A stretch of 64,000 nt of DNA from Scolanthus callimorphus (taxonomy: Eukaryota > Cnidaria > Anthozoa > Actiniaria > Edwardsiidae). The number at the start of each line of letters is the position of its first letter. The first letter of the stretch is position 1. A model generated the notes under the pieces. The model ran no database searches. It was not told the DNA's origin and was given only the letters and a program-made list of their open reading frames with translations. The translations under genes were made by a program, and so were the position numbers. The stretch spans positions 737,001-801,000 of the forward strand of contig JAWWUD010000061.1 in NCBI GenBank assembly GCA_033964015.1, in the 5' to 3' direction. Below are positions 1 to 14,000 of the stretch, in pieces.

Positions 1-690
1 ATTTGAGCGAATTAAGGACGAATTGAACGTTTAATAGGGCGTGGTCACACTGACCCATGCCTTAATATGCCTGAGGCAGTGATCATCACGCTGTCCTGAT
101 TAAACCTTGTGCTGAAACCATGTGCCCTAAAGCTGCCAAGAAAACTATCTGGAAGAGAGACCTGCGCGAAAGTGCCTTATGTGCATTTGGCAGATGGGCG
201 ACTGGGTTCGATTGGGGCAGTGTTACGAGCATCAATATTGTTGTGGAGAAATTTAAGACCTTCTATGACATCCTAACATCTGCTATTGACACCTACCTGC
301 CTCTGCGTAGAGTCAGACATTGCTCGACGAGTAAACCATGGATCACACCTAAACTTTTGACCCTCATTTCTAGAAGACAGAAGCTGCTTTCTCGCTTGGG
401 TAAGGACGCTCGTGAGTAAAAGGAAATAAGGAATCGCGTGCAGCGTGAATGTAGAACCTGTAAAACAAAGTTTTACAAGAATAAAGTTGCTGATCTGAAG
501 GACTGCAACATATCAACATGGTGGAAGAATGTGTAAGGTCTCGGCGGGATGGTGGACTCCTGTGAGTGGTGGCACCAGATGATTGACAGCAGCACACCAT
601 CCATCGAGGTCCTCTGTGAGAAATTCAACCAGTTTTTCCTTTCGTTGACATCTAACTTCGTGCCCCTTCAACCAGTTACGGGCACCCCCA
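1..690 (+). mobile_element. Decayed non-LTR retrotransposon (LINE) fragment
   Basis: Forward-strand translation gives a protein stretch typical of the linker between the endonuclease and reverse transcriptase of CR1/L2-like LINEs. It contains KPWITPKLLTLISRRQKLL, then after a stop an RN.VQRECRTCK..FYKNKV block, then a WWKNV..LGGM block and a SIEVLCEKFNQFF block. The frame is broken by stop codons near 418 and 533, so this is a dead copy. Its 5' end lies outside the window. Assignment to CR1/L2 is from motif memory only; another LINE clade is possible. Confidence 0.65.
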
Positions 691-788
691 TTTTTTATTT
701 TACTATTTTGATAAGACTATCATCCCCCTGTTATAAAAAAAAAGTTTAAAAGAAATTTCCACGTGACAAGTTTTTGTGCTATCGTCAT

Positions 789-1516
789 TAGGCCTTTCCA
801 GATTGTGCTTCCAAAAAGCTAAAAAAGTGCTCCCAAAAATGCCCAAAAGATGCTGAAAAAGTGCTCCAAATCAAAATAGTGCTCAAAAGTTTCTCCAAAA
901 ATCAAAAAAGTGCTACCGAATATTTTTTAATTATTTGAAAGAAAAGATGCTTTCCAATTTAGATTTGCAACTAAAAGGCAAGTTTCCATTGAATACAAGT
1001 CAATAATTACACAAATAACGAATAATACTTATTATATTTCCCGTCGTTGACTATAATCTTTCGCTTTCGGGAAATGGACGCTTTTGCCGGTTCTGATAAT
1101 GAAGCGCCTCTACTTATGGCAATTTCTATGGAATTAACTTCGATTTCTACGCCGCTCGACGAAGCGTCCGCCATTTTGATCTGGGCAGACAGATATTCTA
1201 TATAAGGCGTTAGATTAGTTATTAACTAGTTCCACAGCCCACAGGCTACCCAATACTTACCACAGGAATGGATACCCAATCAAATTGGAAATCACCAGTT
1301 TTAGCCTGTTGAGATATTATTTGTCGAGGGTACTTGAAATTGCTATATAAAACAAAACAAAAATACAGTAATTTGCTTCAAATAAGCTAGAAATTGGCTT
1401 GTTTACCAAAAAAAGTCAGAAAATGCTCTTTGGCCAAAAAGTGCCCTCTGATCAAAATAGTGCTCCCAAAGCCAAATTGCGCTAAAAAAGTGCCGAGCAC
1501 AATCTGGAAAGGCCTA
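789..1516. mobile_element. hAT-type MITE with 8-bp target duplication
   Basis: The ends are inverted repeats: TAGGCCTTTCCAGATTGTGC on the left and its complement on the right. Both sides carry the identical 8-bp sequence ATCGTCAT (781-788 and 1517-1524), the target-duplication length of the hAT superfamily. The interior is rich in 'gtgctcc(c)aaaa' repeats near both ends and has no transposase frame, so it is non-autonomous. Confidence 0.8.
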
Positions 1517-1524
1517 ATCGTCAT

Positions 1525-1939
1525 AAAAAGCCCCAAAATGAGACACCAAATTCACGAGCGGTGCGCACATAGAACACATAGAAAATTAAACATTCCAATG
1601 TTCGTCCTAGGTAGTGAAGCATCCAACAGTTCTGTTCAAACTTGCAAACGAACTGGATTGCTTCATTAGTGAGCGTTTTATCACAATTTTCTTGTTTCAC
1701 GTATTCCTTCACAAAATAACCCTCAGGCACTAAAATGGGGTATGTTTGCGCCATCACAGTTTCTAAACAAGCATGGGCACCCCCTCTTTTTATTTCATAT
1801 TTTCATTCCTTATATACTAAATAGTAAATAGACAAATTAATTAAGAAAAAATTCTAGACAAGTTTTATTTCAGGGGAATTACCTTAACACAGGAAAAACT
1901 TGCAACCGAAGCTCCGCTCTTAGCCAGTGGGTAAATCTA
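1525..1939. other. Intergenic stretch, nothing recognised
   Basis: AT-rich sequence with no supported gene. The motif 'gggcacccc' followed by T-rich DNA near 1772 resembles 683-700, which may mean the hAT MITE and its flank duplicated or inserted into the same older repeat. Confidence 0.4.
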
Positions 1940-2977
1940 TTTAGTCAAATCACACTATTCTCACTTGGGAATAGTGTGCGACATATAAGATATAATTTAT
2001 AATCAATTCAGTTGGTTTTGAGATCTCACGCTAGATGCCGTTTTCTGGTTTGCTCCTCAACACGATCAAGACTTCCTTCAATTCCACCTTCAAGAATAAA
2101 AGTCTATTCCTTCTTCGTTTACATCTCCTCTCCTTTCCCGTAAGCTCGAGTTAAGTATTATTTGGTGCTGTTTTAGCTTGGCTTGTGGTTGCTTGGCTTG
2201 GTGCTTTTTCGAAGTTGTGTAATGTGCTTCAAGTTATGTTTATTCGGCTATTAGCTTAAAACCGGAGTTTGTTCTATTTTGTTTTATAGGTTTCCAGTGG
2301 AACCCATTTGCTTTGCCTGTCGCATTTCACTCGTTCTTAAACCGTCCTGAGTTCGTCGGAGTTTGGCCAGTTATTACGTAAGATTACGGCCACACGCGTC
2401 TCCCGTCGGTGTTTCGGGTCATTTCCACTCTCACGAGCTCTATTCGTTTCTGGCATCTTTCGTCGTTCATAAAGAAACTCGCCGGAACAGAACTCGGCTA
2501 CCGCTCCGGGAAAGGTAGAAGTAAACGAGGTATATTTAGTGTGGTAGGTTGTACGTTCCTGTGTCACATTTCCTTATCAGCGTCATTAACTTTTATCCGG
2601 GGTGCTAGTTAGTTTGTTTACATGTTTGGATTGCAACATCAGTATATCGTTTGCTCTTCGCGCTTATACATGGAAATGTGGATGTCTATTTGGTTGCAGA
2701 TTATAGGGCCTTTTTGTACGTACCGTTGTGTGCATTTATGTGTTCTGTTTGGCTCTGTAGTTTGTCGGTTTTGTGGCTCCTGTGTGTTTGTCCGCGTTTT
2801 GCTGGAGGCCCGACTCACTGGGTTTTGTGTTGGTTTTATTGTCAGTCGCCTGCAGTTAACGTTAGGCTCACTTTATGTGTACGCTTGCTTTTTTATGTTA
2901 TTCTGGTAATACCTGGTCGTAATTATGTGTCTGATTATGTGCGTTACGTCTTATCACTCACATGTTCCCTAGGAAAC

Positions 2978-3207
2978 GCGCGGCGGGACTTGGGATCTCG
3001 CGGGTCAAAGAGGGATAAAGGAGTTGGTGCTTTTCATACGCGCGGCGGGACTTCGGGTCTCGCGGGTCATAGAGATGAGGATAGATGGCGCTTTTTGTAC
3101 GCGCGGCGGGATTTCGGTTCTCGCGGGTCAAAAAGGGATAAAGGAGTTGGCGCTTATCATACGCGCGGTGGGACTTCGGGTCTCGCGGGTCATAGAGATG
3201 AGGATAG
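2978..3207. repeat. Four tandem 61-62-bp GC-rich repeats in alternating A/B order
   Basis: Units start at 2978, 3040, 3101 and 3163 with 'gcgcggcgggac'. Units 1 and 3 share one second half ('aagggataaaggagttgg') and units 2 and 4 another ('catagagatgaggata'), so the real period is about 123 bp. Inverted relatives lie at 4270-4410. Confidence 0.8.
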
Positions 3208-3309
3208 TTATATATCCTCACTTGGTCCTATTGTGCTCCATATAATATAAGTTATGGGAAGGAGACCTGGCTCCGCCCTATTGACACTTATAGTGTTAGA
3301 TACCTTCCC

Positions 3310-3715
3310 ATCCTAATCCAACCCATAACTCAAAATATCCTAAATCCTCTCCAAACTTATTCCCTATATCCATAACTCAAAGCCTCTCTTGGCCACTCCC
3401 ATGGCTCAGAGTCTCTCTTGACCACACCCATAACCTCTCTTGACCACACCCATTACTCAAAAGCCTCTCGCGACCACACCAATAACTCAAAACTGCTCTT
3501 GACCACACCCATAACTAAAACCGGTTTTGGGCATACCAATAACTAAAAACCTCTCTAGGACATACCCCTAACTCAAACCTCTCTTGGACACACCCATAAC
3601 TCGAAACTTCTCTTGGACACATCCGTAACTCAAAGCCTCTCTAAAACATACCAATAACTCAAAGAAACCTTCTTGAACGCACCCATAACTCAAAACCACT
3701 CTTTGGCATACCCAT
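3310..3715. repeat. Degenerate ~30-bp tandem repeat
   Basis: About a dozen diverged copies of 'cataactcaaaacctctctt' followed by 'gaccacaccc'. Non-coding. Confidence 0.7.
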
Positions 3716-4027
3716 ACATGTCTGTCCGGTGACACTCAGGGGCCAACGAAAGGTTGGGTCCCATAATGAAAGCTGCACAAAGACAGATCCCTAAACCGGC
3801 TCCTCTCGTTTACCAACCCCCGATCATATGAAATGTAAGGGTAACGCCCAAGTCATATACCTAGCGCAACGCTTGTACATGGACCCAACCTTTCGTTGAC
3901 CCCAAGGTCCGAACCAGGTCCGGAACGAGAGGCTGCGCTGAGGAGAGAGCCCCCTCAAGGTCAACGAAAGGAATCACGGGATCCAATGAAATAGTGAAAG
4001 CGAGCGACTACGCGATACAGTACACTA

Positions 4028-4270
4028 TATTCCTTATTTTTTTTTTCTTCCTCTATCATTTTCCTTTCTTCTCCTTTTATTCCCTTTTTTTTCCATTATT
4101 CCTTCTCTCTTTCTCCGTCTCTTTGCTTTTCTTTTTCCTTTTTCCCTTTCTTTATCTTTTTTCCTTTTCTCCGTTTCCTTTTTTTAATTTTCCTTTACTC
4201 TCTTTCCTTTTTTCGTTTCCCTTTTTTTTCATTTTCCTTTTTTTCCTTTTCCTTTTCTTTTTCTCCTTTC
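4028..4270. repeat. Polypyrimidine tract
   Basis: About 240 bases of almost pure T and C on the + strand. It yields a spurious phenylalanine/serine-rich open frame. Long homopurine-homopyrimidine DNA can adopt triplex structure, but nothing here shows that it does. Confidence 0.8.
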
Positions 4271-5036
4271 CCGCCGCGCGTATGAAATGCGCCATCCACC
4301 GTTATCTCTCTTACCCACGAGACCCGAAGTCCCGTCGCGCGTACAAAAAGTGCCATCTATCCTAATCTCTATGACCCGCGAGACCCGAAGTCCCGCCGCG
4401 CGTACAAAAGGCGCCGTCTATTCTCACTTGGGAATAGTGTGCGACATATAAGATATAATTTACATAATCAATTCAGTTGGTTTGAGATCGTAGCGCCAGG
4501 ATGGCGACCCTGGTGTAGGTCTGCACATTGGGAATAGTATGTCTGTGGGTAGTAGATTATAGGGCCTTATTGTGCTCATCTAGAGGCCTGGTGGAGCCAG
4601 CTTTTGCTCACCCACCCACCCTCCCTCTTTGCCAGTAATTGCCTTTTTGAGATTCGCCAGGTCTCCTTCCCATAACTTATATTATATGGAGCACAATAGG
4701 ACCAAGTGAGGATATATAACTAGTGGTCTATTATCAATGCTGCGTTCTGATTGGTTGAGCTACTAGTAGGCTATAAGTTATAGCCTACTAGTACAAAAAG
4801 TGTCGGATTTGAAAGCCAGAAAATGGCAAATGACCAGAACAAAAACATTTTTTGACCTACTAGTGTGATTTGACTAAAACAATTATTCCTCGAGCCCGAA
4901 TGGGCTCTGAGTCAATAGCCAATTCGGCCTCCGGCCTAATAAGTGTTAAATATTAGCCTTCTTTCAGTGCATCGTATCGTTTGCCAAACTCGCTCTCATG
5001 GGCTCCCTGTTGGCCGAGGTGGACTGTAAATTTCAA

Positions 5037-5045
5037 GCGCGGGAA
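5037..5045 (-). promoter_or_regulatory. E2F-like site upstream of CENP-S
   Basis: GCGCGGGAA (TTCCCGCGC on the - strand) lies 9 bases before the CENP-S start codon. It is immediately preceded by TTTCAA, which resembles a CHR cell-cycle element. The match is by eye and short, so it is suggestive only. It would fit a cell-cycle-regulated kinetochore gene. Confidence 0.3.
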
Positions 5046-5053
5046 TATACAAC

Positions 5054-8000
5054 ATGGCGGAACTGGAAGAAACTGACGATGAATTCGCAGAGAAACAATA
5101 CGAAGCTCTCGCTTATCAACAGGTAAATCATCTTATTATTCCACAAATACTTTTTTTGAAGTGTTAATTTTACGACTTTAGGATACGTTAGCATTTTTTA
5201 TATGTATTTTCTTACTGTTTCTCGAATCATGATAGCTATACGATCCCCGCCAAAACTGTTGACCCATTTTCTCAACGCTTGAACCGTTTTCTTAAAATTC
5301 GGTTCCCTGGCAAGAGTCTCCCACCAACAAGCTCTTTTGTCCCCCCTTGCCCCCAATCAATGTTCTTCCTGTAGGGATATCATCGGAGTTCTGTTTCCCT
5401 GCTAGCAGAGACCTCTAGTCTTTCCTCTGCATTTCGCTGAAATGCAGAGAAAAGAGGCCTCTGCTAGCAGGGAAGAGTTCTGTACGGTACAGTTGGGATT
5501 TCAACATTGCACAGGGGAGAGGGGGTGGCGCATCGTGCTTTGCTTGCAAGTCAGAACAATAAAATAAAATGGAGATATTTTTAGATAAACTTAAAATAGG
5601 TAATTTGAGCTTTAGGTTCAGCTTCGGTTTCAGTAAGTTTAGAACAGAATACAGTTTCATCCGAGGCTCAGTTGCTCTTAGTGTTCATATAGTGCGGAGC
5701 TAGTGCCATAATTGTAAAGGCCTTATAATGCAACTTTAAGTACAGTTTTCGCATGTACAATCTCCGGCCGCGAAGACAATCTGTAGATTATTCGTCCCTG
5801 CACTCGGCCGGTTTCCCAGTATCTCTGTTTGAACAAGCAGAAGGGAGACATACTGTTTTTAGAACTCTACTATCTTCTCTAAAATAACTCTGACCACTGG
5901 CAAATAATCCTCGAATGAGGGGCTGCCTACAGGGAAATAATAATAATAAAAGTCTGAGACTCTGAGACCACGGTAGAAAAATTACGAGACTCCAAGATGG
6001 CCAAATTTCAGAGGAAAACAAGATGTGCGGAAAAAACGTAGAGATTTTGAGATTTTACGATATTTTACCGAGACTTTTTAAATTTTAAATTACCCATCGC
6101 TTCCCCTCACATGATTTGCTCTGCACTAAAACTGTTTTGTTGTTCTTTTCTTTAGCGCTTGAAGGCTGCTTTACACTATGCAGTGGGCAGGATATGCGAA
6201 GAAACTGGTAAATAGAATTGTTCCTTTGGGAATAAAATCACAAAATCGTGGTGGCCATGTTGGTGGACAGAACAAAGGGAACAAATGAACTTTCTTTTGT
6301 TCTGTACCACAAACATAACCACTAATGACAAACATGGACACTAATGACAAACATGGACACTAATGACAAACATCGCCACTAATGACAAACATGGACACTA
6401 ATGACAAACATGGACACTAATGACAAACATGGACACTAATGACAAACATGGACACTAAGGACAAACATGGACACTAAGGACAAACATGGACACTAATGAC
6501 AAACATGGACACTAATGACAAACATGGACACTAAGGACAAACATGGACACTAATGACAAACATGGCCACTAATGACAAACATGGCCACTAATGACAAACA
6601 TGGACACTAATGACAAACATGGCCACTAATGACAAACATGGCCACTAATGACAAACATGGACACTAATGACAAACATGGACACTAATGACAAACATGGAC
6701 ACTAATGACAAACATGGACACTAATGACAAACATCGCCATTATATTAACGAGACAAAGAGTCGGGTTTACTTCACCACAGTATTTATTCCATCATGGCGG
6801 CCATGGCGCCCGGGCCGTGAACGAGGACCTTAGGGCTCATGCTCGCAGAACACGAGGCAATGTACACAGGGTACCCAGTCTATACAATATAAACTAACCT
6901 AGCCACACTATGGCGCAACCTGTTTTCTTTTCTCTTACATGAAATGAAGTGAAAAATAGGAGTAAACAACTAATGTAAGTTATGTACAATATCCAACTGG
7001 TAAAGTACACAAGTTCAGGTAAGGAAATATAACGTTTCCTAAATGAAATCAGAGTAACCAATACATACGTATCGAGGGTGGACACAGAGACAATGGCTTA
7101 AAACAAAACACTGTACACGTTACACTACATCACAGGTGCATACGAGTTCCACTAGGCTACAGACACATGACTACAATGTGGGTGTGTTAGCACGGTCACA
7201 GGTACACGATGGAGACAGGTGTATACACTCAACATGGCATACCATACATGGCTACCGGTGGTACCATGTATGGGGGTGGGGGGCGACCACATTTTTCTCT
7301 TCCTCCCCCCTTCTCTTCTCTGGAGATGGCAATACAAATATGTAACAAAGACACGGAGTGGGATGGAATATAACTCTACGTGGAATGGAACATGTGAACA
7401 AGTACAATGTTGACAATGAAATGACAAACAATGGGGAAAAAAAGGACAAACATGGAACAACAGAACTTAACCTCGGGGTCTAAGATATGACTGAATAAAA
7501 TCAGATATGCTATGTAAATAAATATAGAGAAGTAATAAAGGTAAACAGAGCTAAATGCCTAGAAAATAGAGTCCAAGGTGAGTCCATGATAAATTAAATA
7601 ATAGAGTCCAGTAAATGATAGTGTCCTTGAGGTCTGGTAGCAGGGTTTGGTTCGGCAAAGAGAATGGTAGGTTATAATCTGTACTGTTCAATTGATATTG
7701 ACTGGGGCCTTGGATGGTTGCACGTGGTTGCATTGAGAACTGAAGAGGGTGAATCCGGGTCAAAGCCGGGTCAAATCCAGATGAAAATAAAAGTCAATTC
7801 CAATGAAAATAAGGGTCAATTCCAGATGAACATAAGAGTCAAAGCCGAATGAAGAAAATAAATCAAAATGGCGGCTTTTGTTGAACCGTGTCCAGTCCCT
7901 GATCTCGTAGGGTTGACAGATGAGCTCGCACAGTGGTAAAATAAAAGCAAAGTTTTGATGTCAGTCGTACATGTAGATAAGATGAATGGGCGGGAAAGCA

Positions 8001-11000
8001 GCTGCTTCGTTAACATTGACATGGGTCTTTCTTGCATCGACTCGTGTATCTTGAGGAGTTTCAGTCATGGTTAGCCCGCTCGAAATCAAAACTGTTTATG
8101 TTGAATGATGATGAGAAATGATCGTCTATGGTCCGTAGTCTTTGGATCAGTCTTATGGTTTGTCTTGGAACACGGCACCGGGCCATTTGCCCTGCCAAAT
8201 TGACGCCAAATCTGCTCCAACCGGATAGTCTACCGGGCGTGAGAGTGTGCACGTACGACACAAAAACCGTTCTCAAAGTCATTGTAGAGCCATATCTCGA
8301 AGAGAACCTTCTCCTTTGGAAGGCCAGGGATTCAGCATGATTCTGAACCCACCGCTGGACACCACGCCATTATATTAACGAGACAAAGAGTCGGGTTTAC
8401 TTCACCACAGTATTTATTCCGTCATGGCGGCCATGGCGCCCGGGCCGTGAACGAGGACCTTAGGGCGCATGCTCGCAGAACACGAGGCAATGTACACAGG
8501 GTACCAAGTCTATACAATATAAACTAACCTAGCCACACTATGGCGCATGGACACTAATGACAAACATGGACACTAATGACAAACATGGACACTAATGACA
8601 AACATGGACAATAATGACAAACATGGACACTAATGACAAACATTACATGGACACTAATGACAAACATGGACACTAATGACAAACATGGACACTAATGACA
8701 AACATGGACACTAATGACAAACATGGACACTAATGACAAACATGGACACTAATGACAAACATGGACACTAATGACAAACATGGACACTAATGACAAACAT
8801 GGACACTAATGACAAACATGGACACTAATGACAAACATGGACACTAATGACAAACATGGACACTAATGACAAACATGGACACTAAAAGAGTGTAACAAAG
8901 ATAGATTTAAGCTATGAATATCATACCCATAATGATTCTTATATTATACACTCAGGCTGGAAATTAAGAAAAAAATGAGGTCACATTAATTTGGCAAATA
9001 ATATCAATTTTTAGTCGCATTTTACAGACTGTAAGTGACAAAGTCACTAAAATTTTAGTCGCAAATGACTCATACACTCAATTTCCAGGCCTGATATACT
9101 ATATAATTTTGAAAATACCCTGAATATTGAAACCCTAATTACAACCCCTAAAAGTATTATTATGTATGTGGTTTTTGCAGCTGAGGAAATGGGACTTCAG
9201 TTCTCAAGACAGTTCATTGCATCATTGACAGAGTTATCATACAGACAATGTGGTAATGTCTGAGTTCCTTGAGTAATATTGTTTCTCTTTCTTCTCTTGA
9301 AAATTATTTATAAATTATTTCCAATATCTATGCATATATTTTTTTTGTTTCATTTCAGAATCCTTTGCAGTTGATCTTGAACTCTTTGCAAAGTAAGTGT
9401 AATATATAGAGGATATTACACGGTGGCGCGAAGATATGAGTTTTATTTTCGAGTGGCAAGAACAATATTTTACGAATGAGTGCAGCGAATGACACGAGAA
9501 AGTAAAACTCATATCTTCAAGCCACCGTGTAATTTTCTTTTATTATATAGACAAACCAGAAAAAATATTCCAAATTGATTTCCAAGCACTTTTGTTTTGA
9601 AAATATGTCACTGAGGACCCGGATGTAGCTTCGTATGAGATCTACGAGTGGCGTATTTCCCAGTAAAACACTCGTGTCTATATAATAAATATATCTTATT
9701 AGACATTTTAATGTACAATATCACTGCATATTTTTTTGAGACAAGAAAAATGTTCAGAGATATTGTACATTAAAATGTCTAATAAGTTTATTATCTAACA
9801 TCCTATTTTCTTCTGTTTTGAAGTGAGAATGGATGAACTTAGTGAAAATAGTTTGGAAGTGTACATTATGGCGGGATATTTATACTCGCCCCAGTCTCAA
9901 TCCTGCGATATTTTTACTCCTCTTGTTGCAGTTGAATAATAAATAGATTTAGGCACTGCCTAAATGCAGAGCTCGAATCAATTCATTACTGTCATCGAGG
10001 TATCAACCTTTCTAGTTTTGATGACGTCATCAGCGACATCATGCCACGTGACCTTGGTGGTGCACCCCCCTTGCCTCAAAGATAATTTTACCCAAGTTTG
10101 GTCAGCTAGCGATGATCCGTTCTCGAGATATTCCATTTTTCTCTTTCTTGATGGGAACCCTGAGGTGGTACAGAAAAAAAAAACTGGGGGAGGGGGTACT
10201 CCCATATTATTGAGTATTCAGGGATGATTCAGGGTAGGGTTTTTGAGCTTCTGGTCATAAACAGGGTATACATTTTACTGATTTTCAAGTCACTCTGTGG
10301 TCATAAACGGGGGAATAGATTTTTAACATTTTAGATTTTAATGTCATGACAACAGCTTTATTTTCCAATATTTGGGCCTGGGTACAAAAATTAGTGGGTT
10401 TTCTGTCATAAACAGGGTCAGGTTGGCAATGAATTCCAGATTCCAGGACCTTGAAAAAGGATGATGAATTTCTTTGTATTAGTTCTACAGGGATTCGAAA
10501 CTACTAGGTAAGAGTACTATAGGCAATGAATTCCAGATTCCAGGACCTTGAAAAAGGATGATGAATTTCTTTGTATTAGTTCTACAGGGATTCGAAACTA
10601 CTAGGTAAGAGTACTCCCCCGGGTCTTTCAGCCTCTCCCTCTCTGTGGACTGTGAACTGAGACAGGTGTTATTTTGTAGCATTGCAGATTCTGATCTTTC
10701 ACAAGAAAAGCAAGACAAAACAATAAACAGCTGGTCTGGGGTGACTAACAAGGAGGGAAACCATCCCTGAGTGTTACGAATGAGAATGTATCATGAAAAA
10801 GGGGACTTTCCTGTAAAAATGGGGTCTACAGCTACCCTGTCCCACCCCTCCACAGGGCTCACCACTAAGGTCCCAACATCAACATGATTGTCTGTAATCC
10901 TGTTGTTATTGTGATTTTGTGAGATACACCTATGAAAGGTTCTACATCAAATTTCCTGTTGTGAAAAATAATTAATAGCACATCCTGCTGAAATCTTAAC

Positions 11001-14000
11001 CTGGTATCCTGCTTCATTTATTTTCATTATCCTGATCCTTAAAGAACCTCTTGTTGACCCATGGTATTATGTCACCCTGGGTCCTTTTTGACATAAAAAA
11101 CTATCAACTTTTCTAAAACTATATCAGCTTTTCTTTGCTTTATTTCTGTTGTTTTCTTGTTCATATGTTCTATTCATCAAAATATTACATAAAGAAGAAA
11201 CAACATCAGTAGCAGTGACTTGTTTGTGAACCAGGATTATGGCCAACTAAACCATCTTTTGTGTATGAAGTTTCATTGAAAATATTAAATCATTCATTTT
11301 TAGACATGCTAAAAGAACAACCATCAATAATGAAGATGTTAAATTACTTACAAGAAAAAGTCCTGCTTTGGTGAGTGTAAATTATACTCTTAGCCACCAT
11401 CCCCTTTTTTTATCACAAATCTGTATGCTAATCATAGCTAGGGGAGGGGCAGGGGGCACACATTTTAGTTTGGGGGAAAACCTGTAGGTAGGTAGGTAGG
11501 TCAGTTTTATTTAACAACGCTGACTGTAACAGCATGCACATCGGTGCTGCTGATTTCCATACAGGGCGTTCGTTCACATGACAGAAAGAGTAATACAAGA
11601 AAAAAGGAGGCTATAGTTAAAAAGCTACACAGAATTATAATCAGCGTAGCTCGGAGTCACGTAGATTCAGTATCCCCCTTCGGAACTGAGATTTGGTTTT
11701 GATGTTTTGGCTTTTTTGCTAAGATTGTTCCATACAACAGCACCATTATAGCTAAAGCTTCTTTTCATGAAATTTATTCTTGGCTTTGGGAGTGCTAGAT
11801 CAGTACCAGTATTCCAAAGATAGTGTGATTTTGCTAGATCTTTAAGTTTTGGTAAGGAGATCCCTCAGATAAGGCGCACTTTGCTCTGTTAGAACATTGA
11901 AAACTAACATCGCTTTTGTTTGTAAGCACCTTGTCATGAGGGTTTCCCATTTCAATCTGTCAATATTTCAATCTGTTTGCCCCCTCCCCTCCCCCAGCAA
12001 ATACAAAGGAGACTCCCCTGCCCCTTACAACAAAAAATCTTATGGCCTTGCTAATTAGGTGTGTGATGAAGTAGTCAGGATGTCAGATTTGTCACTAAAA
12101 AAAGGAAGTTGGAAGTACTTGATTCTTTCGCAAAAAATGTTTAAGAGCGAATGCACACAAAAATCGAGCAAATTCGGGAAAATGCGGCCAGAGCTCAAAA
12201 TTGTTTTATTCTCATTTTAAGTTTGTAGCAAGATTTTAGTGAGATTAAGACCGTTATAGGTTTTTTTCGCAGTCCGGGGGGATTTTTTCGTTTTTTTCGA
12301 GATTTACGTTTTCGCCGGTCTGAGGCCAGTTATTTAAGCGAAATTCAAGGGGCCCACAAATTGCCTCGCATAGTTTTTATAACGATATTTGCAGTGGATT
12401 TAGCACTTAATTTTCGATCAACAGATAATAAACAATGGATCAGTGGTGAATTTCCGGATTAAGATCATATTTATGTCCTCGATTAACACCATTCTTTCGA
12501 AGCCACTTGACAACACAGTATTTTACTGGCTAAAGTAAATGCAGAATTTAGGTACGGGGCCATTCTTCAAATCAGCCCAAATTCTAGAATTAGAACAAGG
12601 AGAGGTAGTATTTTAAGAATATATAAACATTTATTTGGCTTTTTCCTTGAGCGCCCTAAAACTGAAGGACGAATTCTGTAGATTTCACGCTAATAGCGGG
12701 TTATTTGACCCGCCGACCTGTGCGTATCAAGTTGCCGGGAGTGAAATAAAACTAGAAAACAGCCTCTATTTCCCAGTTAATAGAATTAAGATTTTGAAAC
12801 TTACGTTTGGTGGAGTTATTTCAAGGGATCCAGTGGTCTTTGCAGCAAAATAATCGGTTTCGGCGTAGTAAATAGAGAACTCCCTTTGTGAACGCGGTAG
12901 AAATGAGCCCGGGCCGCATACTTAAAACATTCCCGAAATATGTTGTTTGCATCCAAATTCGAATGAAAAGGCGCATGTATGAACCACTTTCTCTTGATGT
13001 TTTGCAAATATGCGTAGCAACGGGATCGTTTCGGCTGGCAAGCCTTGCTGTCCTGTATAGTGGGAAAGATTGAAATACAGCTACTGGTATTGTTATTTCA
13101 TGTGGTTGCGTGACTAGTCACGTGTCAATGTGATTTGTTCCCTCGTGTCGCGCGCTGTATCCCTAAAACACAACCGGCCAGAAAAAAACAATAAAAAAAA
13201 CTACTCTAAAAAAACCTCGGTGTAATAAAATGTATTGACAATTGATTTAATTCTAGCCTTTTATTTTGATATTCATCAAATACATCCTCCGGTTCAGCGT
13301 ACCTAATTCATGAACCCCAAAAAAATACCACGATTTTCTTCTTCATACCGTTTTCGATTCCCTCCGGGGTGACTCCGCTATTTTGGGGGCGGGGGTGCTC
13401 GCCGTACCTTTTAGGGTGTAAAATTCGAAAAACTTCCATGGGCTGGGGCATAGTCCTCGCGCGCCAAGGTCCTCCCTCGCCTCCCCCAGGGGAAAGAGGA
13501 AAAGGTGAGAGGTGAGGGGAGGAGCCTGGCGCGCGCGAGGATGGGGCTGGGGAGGGGGGGGGTACTCCCTATTTCATGTTTCCCCTGGGGGGAGGTGGGG
13601 CGCGCAAGGATAGGGCTGGGGGTACTCCCTATCTCCTCTTTCCCCTGGGGGGAGGTGAGAGGACCCTGGGCGCGCCCGAAAGGGGTAGGATTTTCAGGCT
13701 GGACTGGGTCATAAAGAAGGGTAGGGAAAATTGCAATTTTGGAATAAAAAAGGGCCTGTATTTCACCGGTTTTTCAACCGCGCGACGGGAGCAATCCCGT
13801 TTCTTTTAGAACACACACACAGAGCCGATTCAAAGTCAAAAGGGTACCTTTTCTCGGCTTTGGTATAAGAAAGGGGTACCTTCTGCTCTAAAATAGGTAT
13901 AACGAAGGGTAAGGGTCGAGAAACTGGATATTCTCTTAAAAAATACGTCTTGTTTTTATCTTTTATCAAAGCGACGCCATTTTTGGTACCTTTTATATTA

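Larger units (their letters stand above)
1940..4878. mobile_element. Composite 2.9-kb element bounded by 18-bp inverted repeats
   Basis: TTTAGTCAAATCACACTA at 1940-1957 is exactly inverted at 4861-4878. Within it are nested pieces. Arms at about 3208-3274 and 4655-4721 are inverted copies of each other, both carrying 'cctcacttggtcctattg'. A direct repeat of 'cacttgggaatagtgtgcga' lies at about 1961 and 4421. A palindrome of 'gtaggctataagttatagcctac' type lies near 4766. No transposase is visible. I read it as several MITEs nested in one another; the outer pair may be ends of one family rather than one transposition unit. Confidence 0.6.

Noticed and set aside
2651..3250. 199-codon + strand frame
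   Set aside because: Runs through GC-rich tandem repeats in a transposon cluster; no domain recognised.
3994..4365. Phe/Ser-rich 123-codon frame resembling a membrane protein
   Set aside because: It is the translation of a polypyrimidine tract.
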